From Trichobilharzia regenti (Eukaryota > Platyhelminthes > Trematoda > Strigeidida > Schistosomatidae): DNA of 64,000 nucleotides. How positions within the stretch are numbered: the first letter of the stretch is position 1; each line of letters starts with the position of its first letter. Under the pieces are notes generated by a model. It worked only from the letters and a program-made list of their open reading frames with translations. It was not told the DNA's origin and did no database searches. Location: positions 8,934,589-8,998,588 of the forward strand of contig OX235268.1 of assembly GCA_944472135.2 (NCBI GenBank), given 5' to 3'. Made by a program: the position numbers and the translations under genes. This document shows positions 1 through 11,473 of this stretch, piece after piece.

Positions 1-9
1 AAGGCTGCA

Positions 10-11
<2 letters not shown>

Positions 12-54
<43 letters not shown>
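12..54. repeat. (TA)n microsatellite
   Basis: Uninterrupted alternating TA run at the left edge of the window. A simple repeat with no coding content. Confidence 0.95.
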
Positions 55-56
<2 letters not shown>

Positions 57-589
57 GGTAGGTCCCGTTATCCAGTGAATAATATACGTTCAAGGTCATT
101 GGTGCGTTCACACTCCTGAATCGATTTTCCTGAAATTATCTAACAACAATACAATTGATTAATGTTGTGCTGTCTAGCTTATCATGTGGTTAATCAACTG
201 AATCTTGAATTTCTTTTACATAGAAATTGATAGCTGAACGACAAATCACACCTCTGGTTTCTTTGTTCTTAAAAGAATAGTCTAACTCTGTATACACACA
301 GACAAATTGTATCTATATATATCATCTATTATAAGGTATAATCGGTGCATCAAGTGCAAACTATCTATCTATACATGAAGTTAGTTCTCATGTGATAGAA
401 TTAGATAAAAATTACTTGTGTCAAATCTAGATAATACAATAAGTTAGATTGGACGCCAAATAGTAACTAGTATCATGCATTTAGTCCTCTGTTTGGGACA
501 GAGTGAATACTGTCATTCAAGTTTTCAGTGTGACCATTACTTTAGGTAATTCACCATCATGGGACACTCAAAAATGATGCTCTTGGATA
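55..589. other. no recognised feature
   Basis: AT-rich sequence with no supported gene. A short motif near 70-90 resembles the terminal repeats of the PLEs further right, but it is too short to call. Confidence 0.5.
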
Positions 590-965
590 GGGTTGGAGGC
601 AATCAAGAGAAAGTCTTGCATCTAATCTTCGTGTTAGCTGGCACCCGTCAGCAGAATGTATCTGCAGTTTTGACGGAACTGTTGTCCCGTCTGAGATTCT
701 AAACCTTGTCAACGAATGGTACGGTCAGAGACGTTATCAGTGATCTATTTGAGCTTGAGATTGACCTCCTGTAGGACTGTTGCAGAAACTTTAGTTGAAC
801 ATCAGCTAGTAAATAATATCAACAATACACAGCTCACTGTAATGTAGAGCCATATAGACTGGCATAGTGTCCACATCGTAGAACTTGACTGGTAGAATTC
901 AGTCTCCGCCAAACAGTGGACTAGACAAATGACGCTAGTTACCACCTAGTGTCCAACCAAAGTAT
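590..965 (-). repeat. tRNA-derived SINE family C, decayed copy
   Basis: Resembles 61855-62170 and part of 59338-59783. Shared landmarks are the GTTGGAGG start, a tRNA-like middle read on the minus strand, and a tail with AATTCAGTC followed by CTAGTGTCCAACCA. The tRNA-like boxes are heavily mutated here, so the family is recognised by comparison with the better copies. No ORF is supported. Confidence 0.55.
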
Positions 966-1454
966 TAGACGAGTTGATTTCAACTGTCACACACACACAG
1001 TGATATTGCAGTATTCATGACTGGATGACAAGAGTTCGAGAACAAATTATTCCCAGTCAATAATCATATCAATTTAGTCACACGGATTCACAATATATCT
1101 TTGATATAGTTTTGTCTTTCTCTCCCTCTACTTCTTCCCCTTGCTTTTTGTCGCCACTCCGCGTACAGGCGTTGCATCATTCCGATTGCACCTGTGAGAT
1201 GTTGAATCGAGAAATAGAGATTCTTTAGTTTTGTTTGTAAGGGTTAGTTATGTTTTTACGAACTATAGAAAATTAATCTGATGCACGCTAGTGACTACTT
1301 GCTACAAGATGGAGTTTCCTGGAGTTCTAGTGAGAAGTCCTGACCAGTGAGGTCCAATTAGATGTCACGTGTGCGAATGGATATCCCACTAACGACAATG
1401 GTAGAGGTCGCGCTAAATCACGAATTGGTGAAAGTTATAATTCATGTGTTGGCC
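966..1454. other. no gene; PLE-end-like stretch
   Basis: Around 1015-1080 the sequence resembles the PLE terminal repeats near 3050-3110 and 4940-5010 (TGGATGACA followed by TTCGAGAACAAATTATT). It may be a PLE end fragment. The rest is unrecognised. Confidence 0.4.
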
Positions 1455-1517
1455 ATTGAATCAAGTCCAAGTCGCTGAGTGGCATACGAGTTTGCCTTGA
1501 AATCAGAAGGTCCCTGG

Positions 1518-1832
1518 TGTAACAACAGAAGACAAGGTCCAGGCAACAGATCGTTTATTAAGGATTTCAACATGTATTTATAGATTTTCATGTACATTAT
1601 TATAGATTACTGTTGGCAGAAAAACACAGTTTTCTGATTGGTTGTTTCTCACAGAAAGTTAACCTTGCCGCTCTTTGCAGCTGTCTCTTGAATGCCAGAT
1701 TACCTGTGTGTTAACTGTATCCACCTACGCAAAGCCTTTCTTCTCATTTCTCTCACGACCAATATTGGGGACATTAACACTGACGTAAATTACTGTCCAT
1801 CAATTTTGACTAACAGCCAGCTCTCACCACAT
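1518..1832 (-). mobile_element. solo LTR, family 1 (about 315 bp)
   Basis: Starts TGTAACAACAG and ends CTCTCACCACA. It is homologous, in opposite orientation, to 24078-24406 and to the two halves of 59784-60855. Flanking 4-mers CTGG (1514-1517) and TTGG (1833-1836) look like a target duplication with one change. No internal retroelement sequence is present, so it is a solo LTR. Orientation follows the TATA-like and AATAAA signals seen in the plus-strand copy at 24078. Confidence 0.8.
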
Positions 1833-1856
1833 TGGGTTTGAATCCCAGTGGGTTCG

Positions 1857-1899
1857 TACTGTTGGTGATTCCCAAACTAGGATGAAACAGCTGTCCAGT
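1857..1899 (+). ncRNA. decayed hammerhead ribozyme motif
   Basis: Aligns with the intact-looking motif at 46335-46378. Stem I halves TACTG and CAGTA, the CAAACTA loop and the ACAG/CTGT stem III are kept. The catalytic core is TTGGTGA instead of CTGANGA, so cleavage is unlikely. Confidence 0.5.
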
Positions 1900-1975
1900 A
1901 CTCCCTGGTTTTCAATGGTTCTCCAACTGGTATCAGTCTGTGATCAACTCGTAAAAGGAATAGAGATCCAGTGAT

Positions 1976-2260
1976 TAACCATTCTTGCTCTCCACTTAAC
2001 TATATCACTTTTTAATACACTTACCCTGTCCCAATTACCTTATTGCGTCATTATATGCAAGTGAATGCATTGCAATGGCTAAGCCTTTTTGAGGTGATTT
2101 AATTTCACAGGATCAATCATCATTTTAGGTCTAGCTAAATTATTATATTCCAATGATCTAATAGACCTCGATCTATTAGTTTGACTTATGCGTAATTGAC
2201 CTCACTAGAAGTCATTATATGGTGTTTTTTGATGTAGTACTTAGCGTTATTGGTCAGTTT
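1976..2260 (-). pseudogene. Penelope-like GIY-YIG endonuclease remnant
   Basis: Resembles the endonuclease remnants at 3740-4056 and 5150-5447 in the same orientation. The shared landmark on the + strand is ACTAGTTTGACTTATG, followed by a GACCTCACT-like stretch. Too decayed to translate; recognised by similarity only. Confidence 0.4.
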
Positions 2261-2984
2261 TTTTAGAGAATTAACCAAGCTTGCCCTCAAACAAATTGGA
2301 TGAGATGAATTCAAATGTAAATAAGTATTTGAATGCATTGGCATCCTATCAATTCTAGTGTATATAGCTTAACTTCTTTCACATTGTTATAACTCAACTG
2401 AACTGAACTGAACAAACCCCGTCGCTATTTTGTTATGTGTTCGCCTGTGAATTACCATAACGTTGATGAACTCGACTCGTACGCTAATACGTCTATTTGT
2501 CCGTTGTGTCTTCTGATTCACTGAGCCACACAAATGTCACAAGACAAAGACTGGCCTGTGACTGTCAGATATTGATTGTATTATGTTCATCTAATAGGGA
2601 ACCACACATCATAGTTGTTATATATTTAATCTATCACAAGAATACAAGTTGGCTGACAATCATGAGAATGGACTGATCTTATTGACTGGAAATGGCTATT
2701 CTGATTGTTTGGCGATCTGACAGAGACCAAGGTGAGACAGAAGAAGATGAATTTATCTCACACAGTAAATCACAGTATGGAAGATAAATGATAGATGAGC
2801 ATAGTAACTCCATGACAAACTAGATCACATGATTCATGGGAGAGGATGATATACTATGCTATTAAATGCTGGGTTCTACCACATATACCTCCATCATATT
2901 TTTTGTAATATAATTCAAAGTGTTAATAGCCTTATTGATATAGGTATAAAACTTGGGCACTGTGGTGGTAGAGTATAACTCCAT
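2261..2984. other. no recognised feature
   Basis: No supported gene. The stretch TTGTTATGTGTTCGCC near 2431-2450 weakly resembles the end of the LTR at 34345, but not enough to call. Confidence 0.4.
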
Positions 2985-4565
2985 TATAGATAAGATTTTA
3001 TTTTGATAAAATCCCACAGTGTATTGTTATACAGTATTATTCACTGATGTCCACCTTTCGAGCACAAATTATTGCCACTCATAATCATATCAAGTCACTT
3101 ACACAACTGTTTTGCTTCATTTATATACATAAGTGGAATTGATGATTAGACATTTGAATAAAAACCAATATAAGATAGAGCACATTCAAGAATAATAATC
3201 AAATACAATGAGATGGGAAATAAGACGAGTGTTTTCGTAGTCAAAATAAGTAACTTGTTGGAATTTTAGAAACAAAGGTAGACCAATATTTGTAAGTACG
3301 AGGTCAAAACTTTTGAGTATAGCTCATACAATTTTATTTATTATACTTGTTTTATGACCCATGATTAGACAAAGCTTATTTTTTAAAACAAGAGATGTTC
3401 CTTTTATATATAAACCTCTGTTATGTTAATTTTGATTAATTTCCCTGAAAAAGTTCGGACCAGATTGCCGAATGAAACGTTCGAATTATTCATTTCAATA
3501 TCGCTGAGATTTTACAAATATAATATTTTACAAATGTCTACTTCTCACTCGGCGCCCAAATATTTTAGAACAATTCTGTCAAATCTTGCGCACAGTTCAT
3601 TTGAACTTGTTAAAATGTTCTCATGCATGTGAATTGAAATAGAATTTTGAGATTATTCATTATCCTCCTCAGATTTGACTGACTGACTAGTGGTAATAAT
3701 ATCCTCCATATCTCTGGTATTTGCATGGAGTCATTTCTGTTGCATGTGTTGGGTGTAGACTCGATGAACCAGAATTCAGCAATCAATCTCTCTCTCCACT
3801 TACATAGACTACTTCTTAGAATCTTAACCCTCTCCCACCGACCCTATTGTGTGATTGTGTGTTAATACATGCAGGAGGGTTGCTGAGCTTTTTTCTAAAT
3901 TACTCATCTTCATGGAATCGGTCATTCTAGCCTTGGCTAAATTCTTATGTTCTGACACTCTGGCCACCCCCATCCGATCTACTAGTTTGACCTATGTATT
4001 TGACTTCAGTCACAGTCATTCCAGGATATTTTGTCAATTATATTATTTTGTTTAATTGGTCCATGTGGTCTTTTAGCCTATAGAGCTTATCCTATCTGAG
4101 TGATTTTGTAGGTTTGAATGCCAATCTAATTGCTGATTTATTGAGAATGCTACATAGACAGGGTCTCAGATATCCCCTCCCGATATAGTAAAGCCACGGT
4201 AGATGGGTTATATTCTCTCTTATTTATGTTATCATTATTAGTTTCACCATTATGTTCATTTTGCTTTTGATCTTTTTTGATATTCCTAGTGAAATTTACA
4301 GGAGCAAAAACATCTTATTTGCCATCTGGTTGTATTTGATGAATAACACTCATATTATTATTATTTCTGAATGTACATTATTCTATATTACTGATTTTTA
4401 TTCAAATGTCTAATCATCAATTCCACTTATGTATATAAATGAAGCAAAACAGTTGTGTAAGTGACTTGATATGATTATGAGTGGCAATAATTTGTGCTCG
4501 AAAGGTGGACATCAGTGAATAATACTGTATAACAATACACTGTGGGATTTTATCAAAATAAAATG
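2985..4565 (-). mobile_element. Penelope-like element with long terminal inverted repeats
   Basis: The segment about 2985-3165 reappears inverted at about 4393-4565 with very few differences; both contain ACACTGTGGGATTTTATC or its complement, and a GTGACTTGATATGATTATGA stretch. The interior carries a decayed GIY-YIG endonuclease on the minus strand, so I assign it to the PLEs. Only the C-terminal coding part is present, so the copy is 5'-truncated. Confidence 0.65.
3740..4056 (-). pseudogene. PLE GIY-YIG endonuclease fragment
   Basis: In one minus-strand frame a run reads SEHKNLAKARM, followed further on by MSNLEKSSATLL. This matches AEHKNLAKSRL and IRNLENSSAIPL at 5150-5447. The upstream CEVKYIGQTS-like part is in another frame with a stop. 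GIY-YIG nucleases are the C-terminal domain of canonical Penelope-like retroelements, where they nick target DNA. Non-functional. Confidence 0.6.
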
Positions 4566-4887
4566 TAATCTGTAATGATGTTAATAGCCTTATTTCCTCA
4601 GCTAACCATTAATATATCTACCACAATTGGGAATATTGATGATCGCATTGCTACACCTTCTGTTTGTCGATATACCTCTTGCCCTAGAATTTAAAGATAC
4701 TAGACGTGAGGTATAATTGAGTGGTTAAAATAATGTCTCCAGTGGGTATCTTTGTTCTATGACTACGTTTGGAATTGGCAATTAATTATTTTAACTGCTT
4801 TCAGGGCCAAATTGACTTGTATATTAGTATTAAGATTAGTTATATCAAAGCAATATTACTATATGTATAAAACTTGGGCAATGTGGT
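4566..4887. other. no gene; PLE-like scraps
   Basis: The stretch near 4605-4640 (AATATATCTACCACAA) resembles 9672-9700 beside the PLE reverse transcriptase. Nothing else is recognised. Confidence 0.35.
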
Positions 4888-5149
4888 AGTAAGTAATTCC
4901 ATATTAGTTTGTTAATTAAATGTATCACACAGTGAAACAGTATTAGTATTTACTGGATGACACAGTTTCGAGCACAATTCATCATTGTTCATAATGATAT
5001 CACCAGTTGTAATCACACGACTTTGAAACTTCAGTTTTATAGTTTTCTTTGTCTTCTATTATTTGTCTTAGGGGTAGTAGAATTTTCCGGATATCTGTTT
5101 GGACAGGTGTCGAATCATTCCTCTTACACGTATTCACTCTCAGTTGATT

Positions 5150-5447
5150 AGATAGACAAAGCTTCTGTTATCATTCTCTCCCTCCACCCTGTGACATTAG
5201 ATTTTAAAACTGTCATCCTATCCCATTCTATTGTTTGGTCGCATGTAACTGCATGTAGTGAGTGGTATAGCTGAACTATTCTCTAGATTTCTTATCTTAT
5301 TCGGGTCAAGCAATCTAGATTTAGCTAGGTTTTTATGTTTGGCTAGTCTGACTGCTCCTGTTCTACTAGTTTGACCTATGTATTTGACCTCACAATCATT
5401 GCAGCCAGGGTATTAGATAAACTAAATTGTTTTGTTTTAAGGGCTCC
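5150..5447 (-). pseudogene. PLE GIY-YIG endonuclease domain
   Basis: Minus-strand translation gives CNDCEVKYIGQTSRTGAVRL, then AEHKNLAKSRLL. The KYIG is the signature GIY-YIG strand, and Arg and His follow in the usual order. Just upstream, across a frameshift, EPLKQNNLVYLIP is the typical linker before the nuclease. Continuity with the reverse transcriptase is broken by the RTE insertion. Pseudogene. Confidence 0.75.
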
Positions 5448-5458
5448 ACAGGATTGAT

Positions 5459-8400
5459 GACGGCGCGCGCTTTTCGACTACTGCGCTACATTTTGGTTAT
5501 TAATAAAAACTCTTATTTCTGTAAAATTTTATGCCAAGAGTCTGCAGAAACTATCACAATTATTAACCTTTCGAACACTGAATCCAAAAAATACAATCTT
5601 ATTGACAGATAATACATATAACTAACTAATTGGATTTGTGGAATTTTTAAACATAAACACATCTATAATTGTATATATTGTTGGATTTATATGTTCAAGT
5701 TGCTCCAAGTCAGTGAGTTTATGGTTAAGATATCATTTTAGTTAACTGTACTGAACTATATTGCATGTTGTCTTATTGTATAGTTGTCGTCGCTTTTTGC
5801 CCTTTTTTCTGTGAACTGTTTCCTTTGTTGATGTTGTTCTCATTGTTTGTCCGTTATTTTCTGATTTTGAGGGGAGCAACCCAAAAAGTTGCTTCTCTCT
5901 AAACTTTTACTTAATGTAATCATTCTTTTCTCAGGCGTGAGGCTAGCAACCCCACCCTGTAAACAAAGTTGCTACAGAACCTTCAGCATAATGAACCTCT
6001 TTGCACCAAAAGAAAAAGTCTGTGTAGGAACATGGAACGTCCGAACTATGTACGAGACAGGGAAAGCTGCCCAGATCGCCAACGAGATGAAAAGATACGG
6101 AATACAAGTGCTGGGAATATGTGAGAGCAGATGGAATGGGAGTGGACTCACCAAATTGTCAACAGGTGAGTCAGTGATCTACTCCGGTCACCCAGAAGAT
6201 AACCACACGCACACCGAGGGCGTGGCTATCATGATGTCACCAACGGCAACGAAAGCCCTGATACAATGGGAGGCGATTTCGTCCAGGATAATGACCGCCA
6301 GGTTCAACTCCAAAGGAAGGAAAGTGTCAATCATACAATGTTATGCACCCACAAACAACGCAGACCTCGAGAAGAAAGAAGAATTCTACAGGCAACTACA
6401 GGCAATACTCCAGCTGGCGACATGAAAATACTAATGGGAGACATGAACGCCAAACTGGGACCAGACAATACGGGAAGGGAACTCATCATGGGTAGAGAAG
6501 CTCTAGGAGAAATGAATGAAAACGGAGAACTCTTCGCCGACTTCTGCGCCTTCAACGAACTGGTGATTGGTGGCAGTGTATACAAGCACAAAGATATCCA
6601 CAAGGCTACATGGGTGTCACCAGACGGGCAAACCAAAAACCAAATCGACTTCATCTCAATCTCAAGGAAGTGGAGGCGCAGCCTACTGGACACAAAAGCA
6701 AGAAGAGGAGCAGACGTTGGCTCAGACCACTATCTCGTACAAGGGACAATCCAAATCAAATTAAAAGCTTTCAGGGAATCAGGAGCTGCAGATAGACCAC
6801 AAGCCAAGTTCAACACTCAAAAGCTGAAGGACCAGGCTACAAAGGACATCTTCATTGCAAGCATAAAGGACAAAGCCGAGACACAAATCAACACCAGCGA
6901 AAAGCACTGGAACAACTTGAAAACGGTGTGGAGCCAAACCTGCATAGAAATTCTAGGCAGAAAAAAGAGACAGGACAAACAGTGGCTCACTACGGACACT
7001 TGGAAACTAATAGAAGAGAGAAGGACAGTGAAGCAAAAGATTATCCAGTGCACTGACGAGCAACAAAAACAGGAGCTGAATGCAAGCTACAATACACTGA
7101 ACAAAAGAGTGAAGAAAGTGCCAGGGAAGACAAAAGAAAATATTATGAAACCATGGCAAACGAAGCAGAACAAGCTGCAGGCAAAGGAGACCTCGCCACA
7201 CTCTACCAAACAACTAGGAACCTTTCGGGCAAACGTTCGACACAGATTAAGCCAATAAAGGACGACAATGGAAAGTCAATCACCAAAGAGGTGGAACAGA
7301 GAAAGCACTGGGTTGAACACTTCAAAAGACTTCTAAATCGTCCGCCACCTACAACACGTCCAGCAATACCAACAACGGAAGCAGAACTACCAGTGAACAC
7401 TGACCCCCCGACGAAATCAGAAGTCCTGAATGCAATCAAGATGCTTAAAGCTGGGAAAACACCGGGACCAGATGGAATCCCAGCAGAGGCTTTGAAAATA
7501 GACCCAGAGACAACAGCGGACTTGATGACACCACTACTGGAGAAGGTGTGGAAAGAGGGCAAAGTACCCGAGGATTGGAAGAAAAGTTACTTATTCAAAC
7601 TTCCAAAGAAAGGAGACTTAAGTCAATGTAAAAACTGGCGTGGAATTATGCTTCTGTCCATTCCAAGCAAGATACTAAGTCGCATCATCCTGGAGAGAAT
7701 CAAACAAGCCCTAGATGAAAAACTTCGTCCGGAACAGGCTGGATTCAGGAGAAACAAATCATGTATTGATCAAATCGCCACTCTACGGATCATCATTGAA
7801 CAAAGCTTGGAATGGCAGTCACCTCTCTATCTCAACTTCATCGACTTTGAAAAGGCCTTCGACAGCGTCGATCGAGAGGTCATTTGGAAACTACTTCGCT
7901 ACTACGGGGTCCCATCGACATCTATACACCTCATCAACAGTTATACGACAATGCTGCATGCCAAGTAATCCACAACGGGAAACTTACGGAAGCCTTCGAA
8001 GTGAGGACGGGAGTGAGGCAAGGCTGTCTACTATCACCAATGATCTTCCTGATTGCAATTGATTGGATAATGCGACAGACAACGGCAACCAACGAGGGAA
8101 CAGGCATAAAATGGACTGACACAAAAGACTTGGAGGATCTGGATTTCGCCGATGATATATGTCTGATTTCCCATAAACTGGAAGATATGCAAGTGAAAAG
8201 TAACAAGTTGGCAGAAGAAGCATCAAAGATAGGACTTCACGTGAACATAGATAAAACAGAGATGATGAAGATTCCTAGCCAACATCAACAGCAACAACAA
8301 CAACAACAGACAACAATAAGCATAAATGGGAAGAACCTGAAAGAAACAACCTCCTTCACCTACCTGGGAAGCATCGTCTCAACTACAGGCGGAACTGACG

Positions 8401-8946
8401 AGGACATCAAAGCCAGAATCGGAAAAGCAAGACAAGCTTTCATTACTCTCAAATCTGTGTGGAGGTCAACAGCACTCAGCATCAAAAATAAGATCCGGAT
8501 TTTCAACTCCAATGTGAAGTCAGTGCTACTATACGGATCAGAGACTTGGCGAGTCATAAAGAGCATCTCAAACAAACTTCAAACCTTCATTAACAACTGT
8601 CTCCGCTCAATACTCAAGATCAGATGGCCAGAAAAGATCAGCAACAGGGATCTCTGGGAGCGAACCAATCAGGAACCGATTGTGAAACAAATAGGCAGAA
8701 AGAAATGGAGATGGATTGGCCATACGCTGAGGAAACCATCAAGTGACATCACTAGACAAGCCCTCGAGTGGAACCCGAAAGGGAGGCGGCGAGTTGGTCG
8801 TCCAAGGGTGACTTGGAGGAGGTCATGCGAGGAGGAGATGAAAGCATGTGGACAGACCTGGAGCAGGGTGAAAAAGTTGTCAGAAAACCGAAGTCAATGG
8901 AGGTGCGCAGCTGAAGCCCTATGTTCCTCTAGGAACTAAAGGATAC

Positions 8947-8980
<34 letters not shown>

Positions 8981-8981
8981 T
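5459..8981 (+). mobile_element. full-length RTE-clade LINE (SR2/Perere-3-like)
   Basis: Bounded by perfect 11-bp direct repeats ACAGGATTGAT at 5448-5458 and 8982-8992, so both ends are known and the copy is about 3.5 kb. It has a roughly 500-bp 5' untranslated region beginning in a GC-rich GACGGCGCGCGC, one endonuclease plus reverse transcriptase coding region, and an (AAT)n tail at about 8947-8981, as expected for RTE elements. It inserted between the reverse transcriptase and endonuclease of a PLE. The RTE clade is inferred from domain order and motif style; the family name was not checked. Confidence 0.85.
5991..8939 (+). pseudogene. RTE endonuclease-reverse transcriptase, three frameshifts
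   Basis: Encodes the protein that nicks target DNA and copies LINE RNA. APE-type endonuclease: GTWNVRTMYE (N), ICESRWNG (catalytic E), GDMNAKLG (D, N) and GSDHYLV (H). Reverse transcriptase: KTPGPDGIPAE, FEKAFDSVDRE (motif A), VRQGCLLSP (motif B) and FADDICL (catalytic DD). A CAA/CAG run near 8287-8308 gives a glutamine tract. The C terminus has RWIGHTLRKP and ends ALCSSRN. All catalytic motifs remain, but the reading frame shifts near 6270-6420, 7150-7250 and 7890-7960. The start at 5991 (Met before NLFAPKEK) is chosen because the endonuclease begins just after it; an in-frame Met also exists at 5889. Confidence 0.85.
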
Positions 8982-8992
8982 ACAGGATTGAT

Positions 8993-9695
8993 CCTTCAAC
9001 CTACAAAGCTTGTTTCTAATTGAGTTTGTCGGGGTTTGAATGCCGGCCACTTTTATTCCTGCCTTGTTAAGAATTCTGTGTAAGGTGGTTTCTGAGGTTC
9101 CTTCCTTGTATAGAATTACTACTGATGATTTAGATTCCTTATTGTTGGTGTCATCATTAATAATATTATTATTATCATCACTATCGCTACTATCATTATT
9201 TATTTTATTTTTACATTTCCCTACATATTTCCTGACTAGTTTATCAGGATAATTATTAAGTTTCAAGGCTTCTTTTATGTGTATCACTTCTTGTCTTAGA
9301 TTTTCTTCGGTACAACTTAGTTTTTGTGCTCTGTCACTTAAACATTTCACCAATCCTATTTTTACTGACATAGGATGGGATGATCGGAAGTCCAAATATC
9401 TGTTTGAATGTGTGGGTTTCCTGTAAACACACTAGTGTGTTTAACTTCCCATCTTCTTTCCTTTTTACGTTGCAATCTAACATTGGAAGCTCCTCTTCCT
9501 GACTTCCCAATTCATAAGTGAATTGAATTAGCTCCACCTTTGAGTTAATGTGTTTGAAAAATCTATCTATATCTTGTGTTCTAAGTACAGTGAATGTGTC
9601 ATCTACATACCTCCACCATACTTTTGGAGTGGAGCTGAACGTTTCAATCGCTATGCTTTCCCACCTATCCATGAATATATCTACTACAACCGAGG
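8993..9695 (-). pseudogene. Penelope-like reverse transcriptase fragment
   Basis: Minus-strand frames give KVWWRYVDDTFTVL (motif C with YVDD), then ELPMLDCNVKRKEDG and THTFKQIFG. After a frameshift near 9340-9395 the protein continues with DRAQKLSC and NYPDKLVRKYVGK, ending GIQTPTNSIRNKLCRLKD. This is the thumb and linker leading to the GIY-YIG domain in PLEs. The N-terminal fingers and palm are missing, so the copy is truncated as well as frameshifted. The acidic run DSSDSDDNNN is repetitive. Confidence 0.8.
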
Positions 9696-9766
9696 ATATT
9701 GGTTATCCAGTAAATAATACTGTTTCACTTTGTGATACATTAAATTAACAAACTAATATGAAATTA

Positions 9767-11473
9767 TATCAAAGCAAACCATATGATTAGGAGCAATAAA
9801 TAGTGCTCTAAAGGTGGTCATCAGTGAATAATTCAGTATAACACTATGTGACATTATCAAATAAATTTAGTCTCTAAATATTAGATGCTTGGAAGCTGTC
9901 GGCAGGATGCCTTCAACCCAGGTTACAGAAGTACACAAACATACATTTATCACGGTGACATCGAGGTATCAATTGATATTACGACTAACATAATTTCAAA
10001 TTGATGCAAGTAGACAAATTACTCGGCGTTAAGTGACTAACTGTTTGTAATTAGACATATGGAAGGCAAATGCACTCACATTTTGCTTTGAAACAAGAAT
10101 TGATAGGTCGAATAACAGAGTAAATTTATGCAAAAATTATAGTAGATAGATCAAGATGGTAGAAGTGTACAGTAAAACAAAAATTATGACACGGACCAAG
10201 AATTAAAATTAAATCTGGAAACTTAATAGTGAAATCAACTCAGCTAGTGAAAATCAAAGATAAGTTGAATGTACCATTCAAGAGAACGGAACAAAAACAC
10301 ACGCCGGAAACAATCACAGCTACCAAGGCGGTGAGATATCCATTAAACTATCCTCCCGTATATAGAGGTTGGATTGAAATCTCTTAGTGCGAGTGACTTC
10401 GGTGAACCGAAGTGACTATTCTTTTCTTTGTATATTGATTATTTTGAAAGCCTGACTATTTCTCACTGTATGTCCTGTGTCAAAAAGGTGTCTCAAAATT
10501 ACACTTGAGAACTTGAGACCAAACTTATGCATACAGAAAGAGAGTGAGGTCAATCTCTCACTCCCTTGGTAATCACATCACTTTAATGACACTGATTAGA
10601 CATACACACTAGTGAGCTCAACTCACTAAGCAAGTTTTCAAATTGATCAACTTTAACCTTCTTGAGTTGCTATGTTGACACCGTTTATTAGATTTTTCTG
10701 TTTTCTGTCTTCTCTCACCCCCTTTTTTTTCTTCTTTCATAGTTTGACAGTATTAAATTGATGGTGACTTAAATTATAATACTTATATATTCCAGATGCG
10801 TTCACCTTATAATGTCTTCTCTATTACCTTTCAAACAATGAAGTATGAAATGTTATTATTTATAACCATTGTAATTTCAGGTAGTTTGCAGCTAATGAGA
10901 ACCTGTGAAATAGAATGATATCATTTTATACTGCAAATCTGGTCTTTCTTTCTCTATAAAAATTTATCAAGGGAACCAAATGTATGAAAATAATAATCTA
11001 CTCCATTCGAAAAACAGTACTTATAATACAGAATGGAATTCTCAGCATTTCTCACAAAATTGCATCTAATTTACTTGAAATATAAATAAAATTAAAAATT
11101 AAAACAAAATTAACCAGAGGAATTTGTCGATGTTTACGATATAAAGTCAAAAATATTTGAAGCACGAATTGAGATCATTAAATATAATAATAATAATATT
11201 ATTAATAATAATAACAGTGAGTTTGTTTCAAACAGTATTGTCGATTCAGTTTGGAAATTTTAGCATGTTATTATAGAGTATTGAATCTAATCTTCTGTTG
11301 ATATTGCAGCATGGTAAGGGGAAATACAAGATTAACAGTGGTAACACAGCTTTAACGATGTTCACACTGATGAAAAAATTAACAAATAAAAACAAAAAAT
11401 TGAGAGAACTATAAATATAAGAATAAGAATATATAACAATAAAGTTTGATGTTGTAAGGGTGGAGGAAATGGT
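9767..11473. other. no recognised gene
   Basis: AT-rich. About 9770-9860 continues similarity to PLE terminal repeats (GTGCTCTAAAGGTGGTCATC). A small palindrome ACTTCGGTGAACCGAAGT lies near 10396-10413, and ATT/AAT triplets at about 11184-11213. Otherwise nothing is recognised; part may be untranslated region of the adjoining CR1 LINE. Confidence 0.45.

Larger units (their letters stand above)
1455..1975 (+). repeat. tRNA-derived SINE family B (hammerhead type), split by a solo LTR
   Basis: A tRNA-like first part (GTCGCTGAGTGGCATACGAG, then an anticodon-arm-like CCTTGAAATCAGAAGG) is interrupted at 1518 and resumes at 1833 with a B-box-like GGGTTTGAATCCC. A tail follows that matches 46328-46437 and 37921-38030, including a decayed hammerhead motif. 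Removing 1518-1832 restores the tRNA-like arm. The element resembles the schistosome Sm-alpha class of SINE-like repeats, which encode hammerheads. Confidence 0.65.
4888..9766 (-). mobile_element. Penelope-like element with terminal inverted repeats, split by an RTE LINE
   Basis: About 4890-4955 and 9700-9765 are inverted copies (CATATTAGTTTGTTAATT and its near complement). Between them, on the minus strand, lie a reverse transcriptase (9695 to 8993) and a GIY-YIG endonuclease (5447 to 5150), the normal PLE order. An RTE LINE sits exactly at the junction (5459-8981), with an 11-bp duplication of PLE sequence on each side. Stops and frameshifts break both domains. Confidence 0.75.

Noticed and set aside
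10396..10413. regulatory palindrome ACTTCGGTGAACCGAAGT
   Set aside because: A single short palindrome in unannotated DNA with no gene nearby; chance is the simplest explanation.
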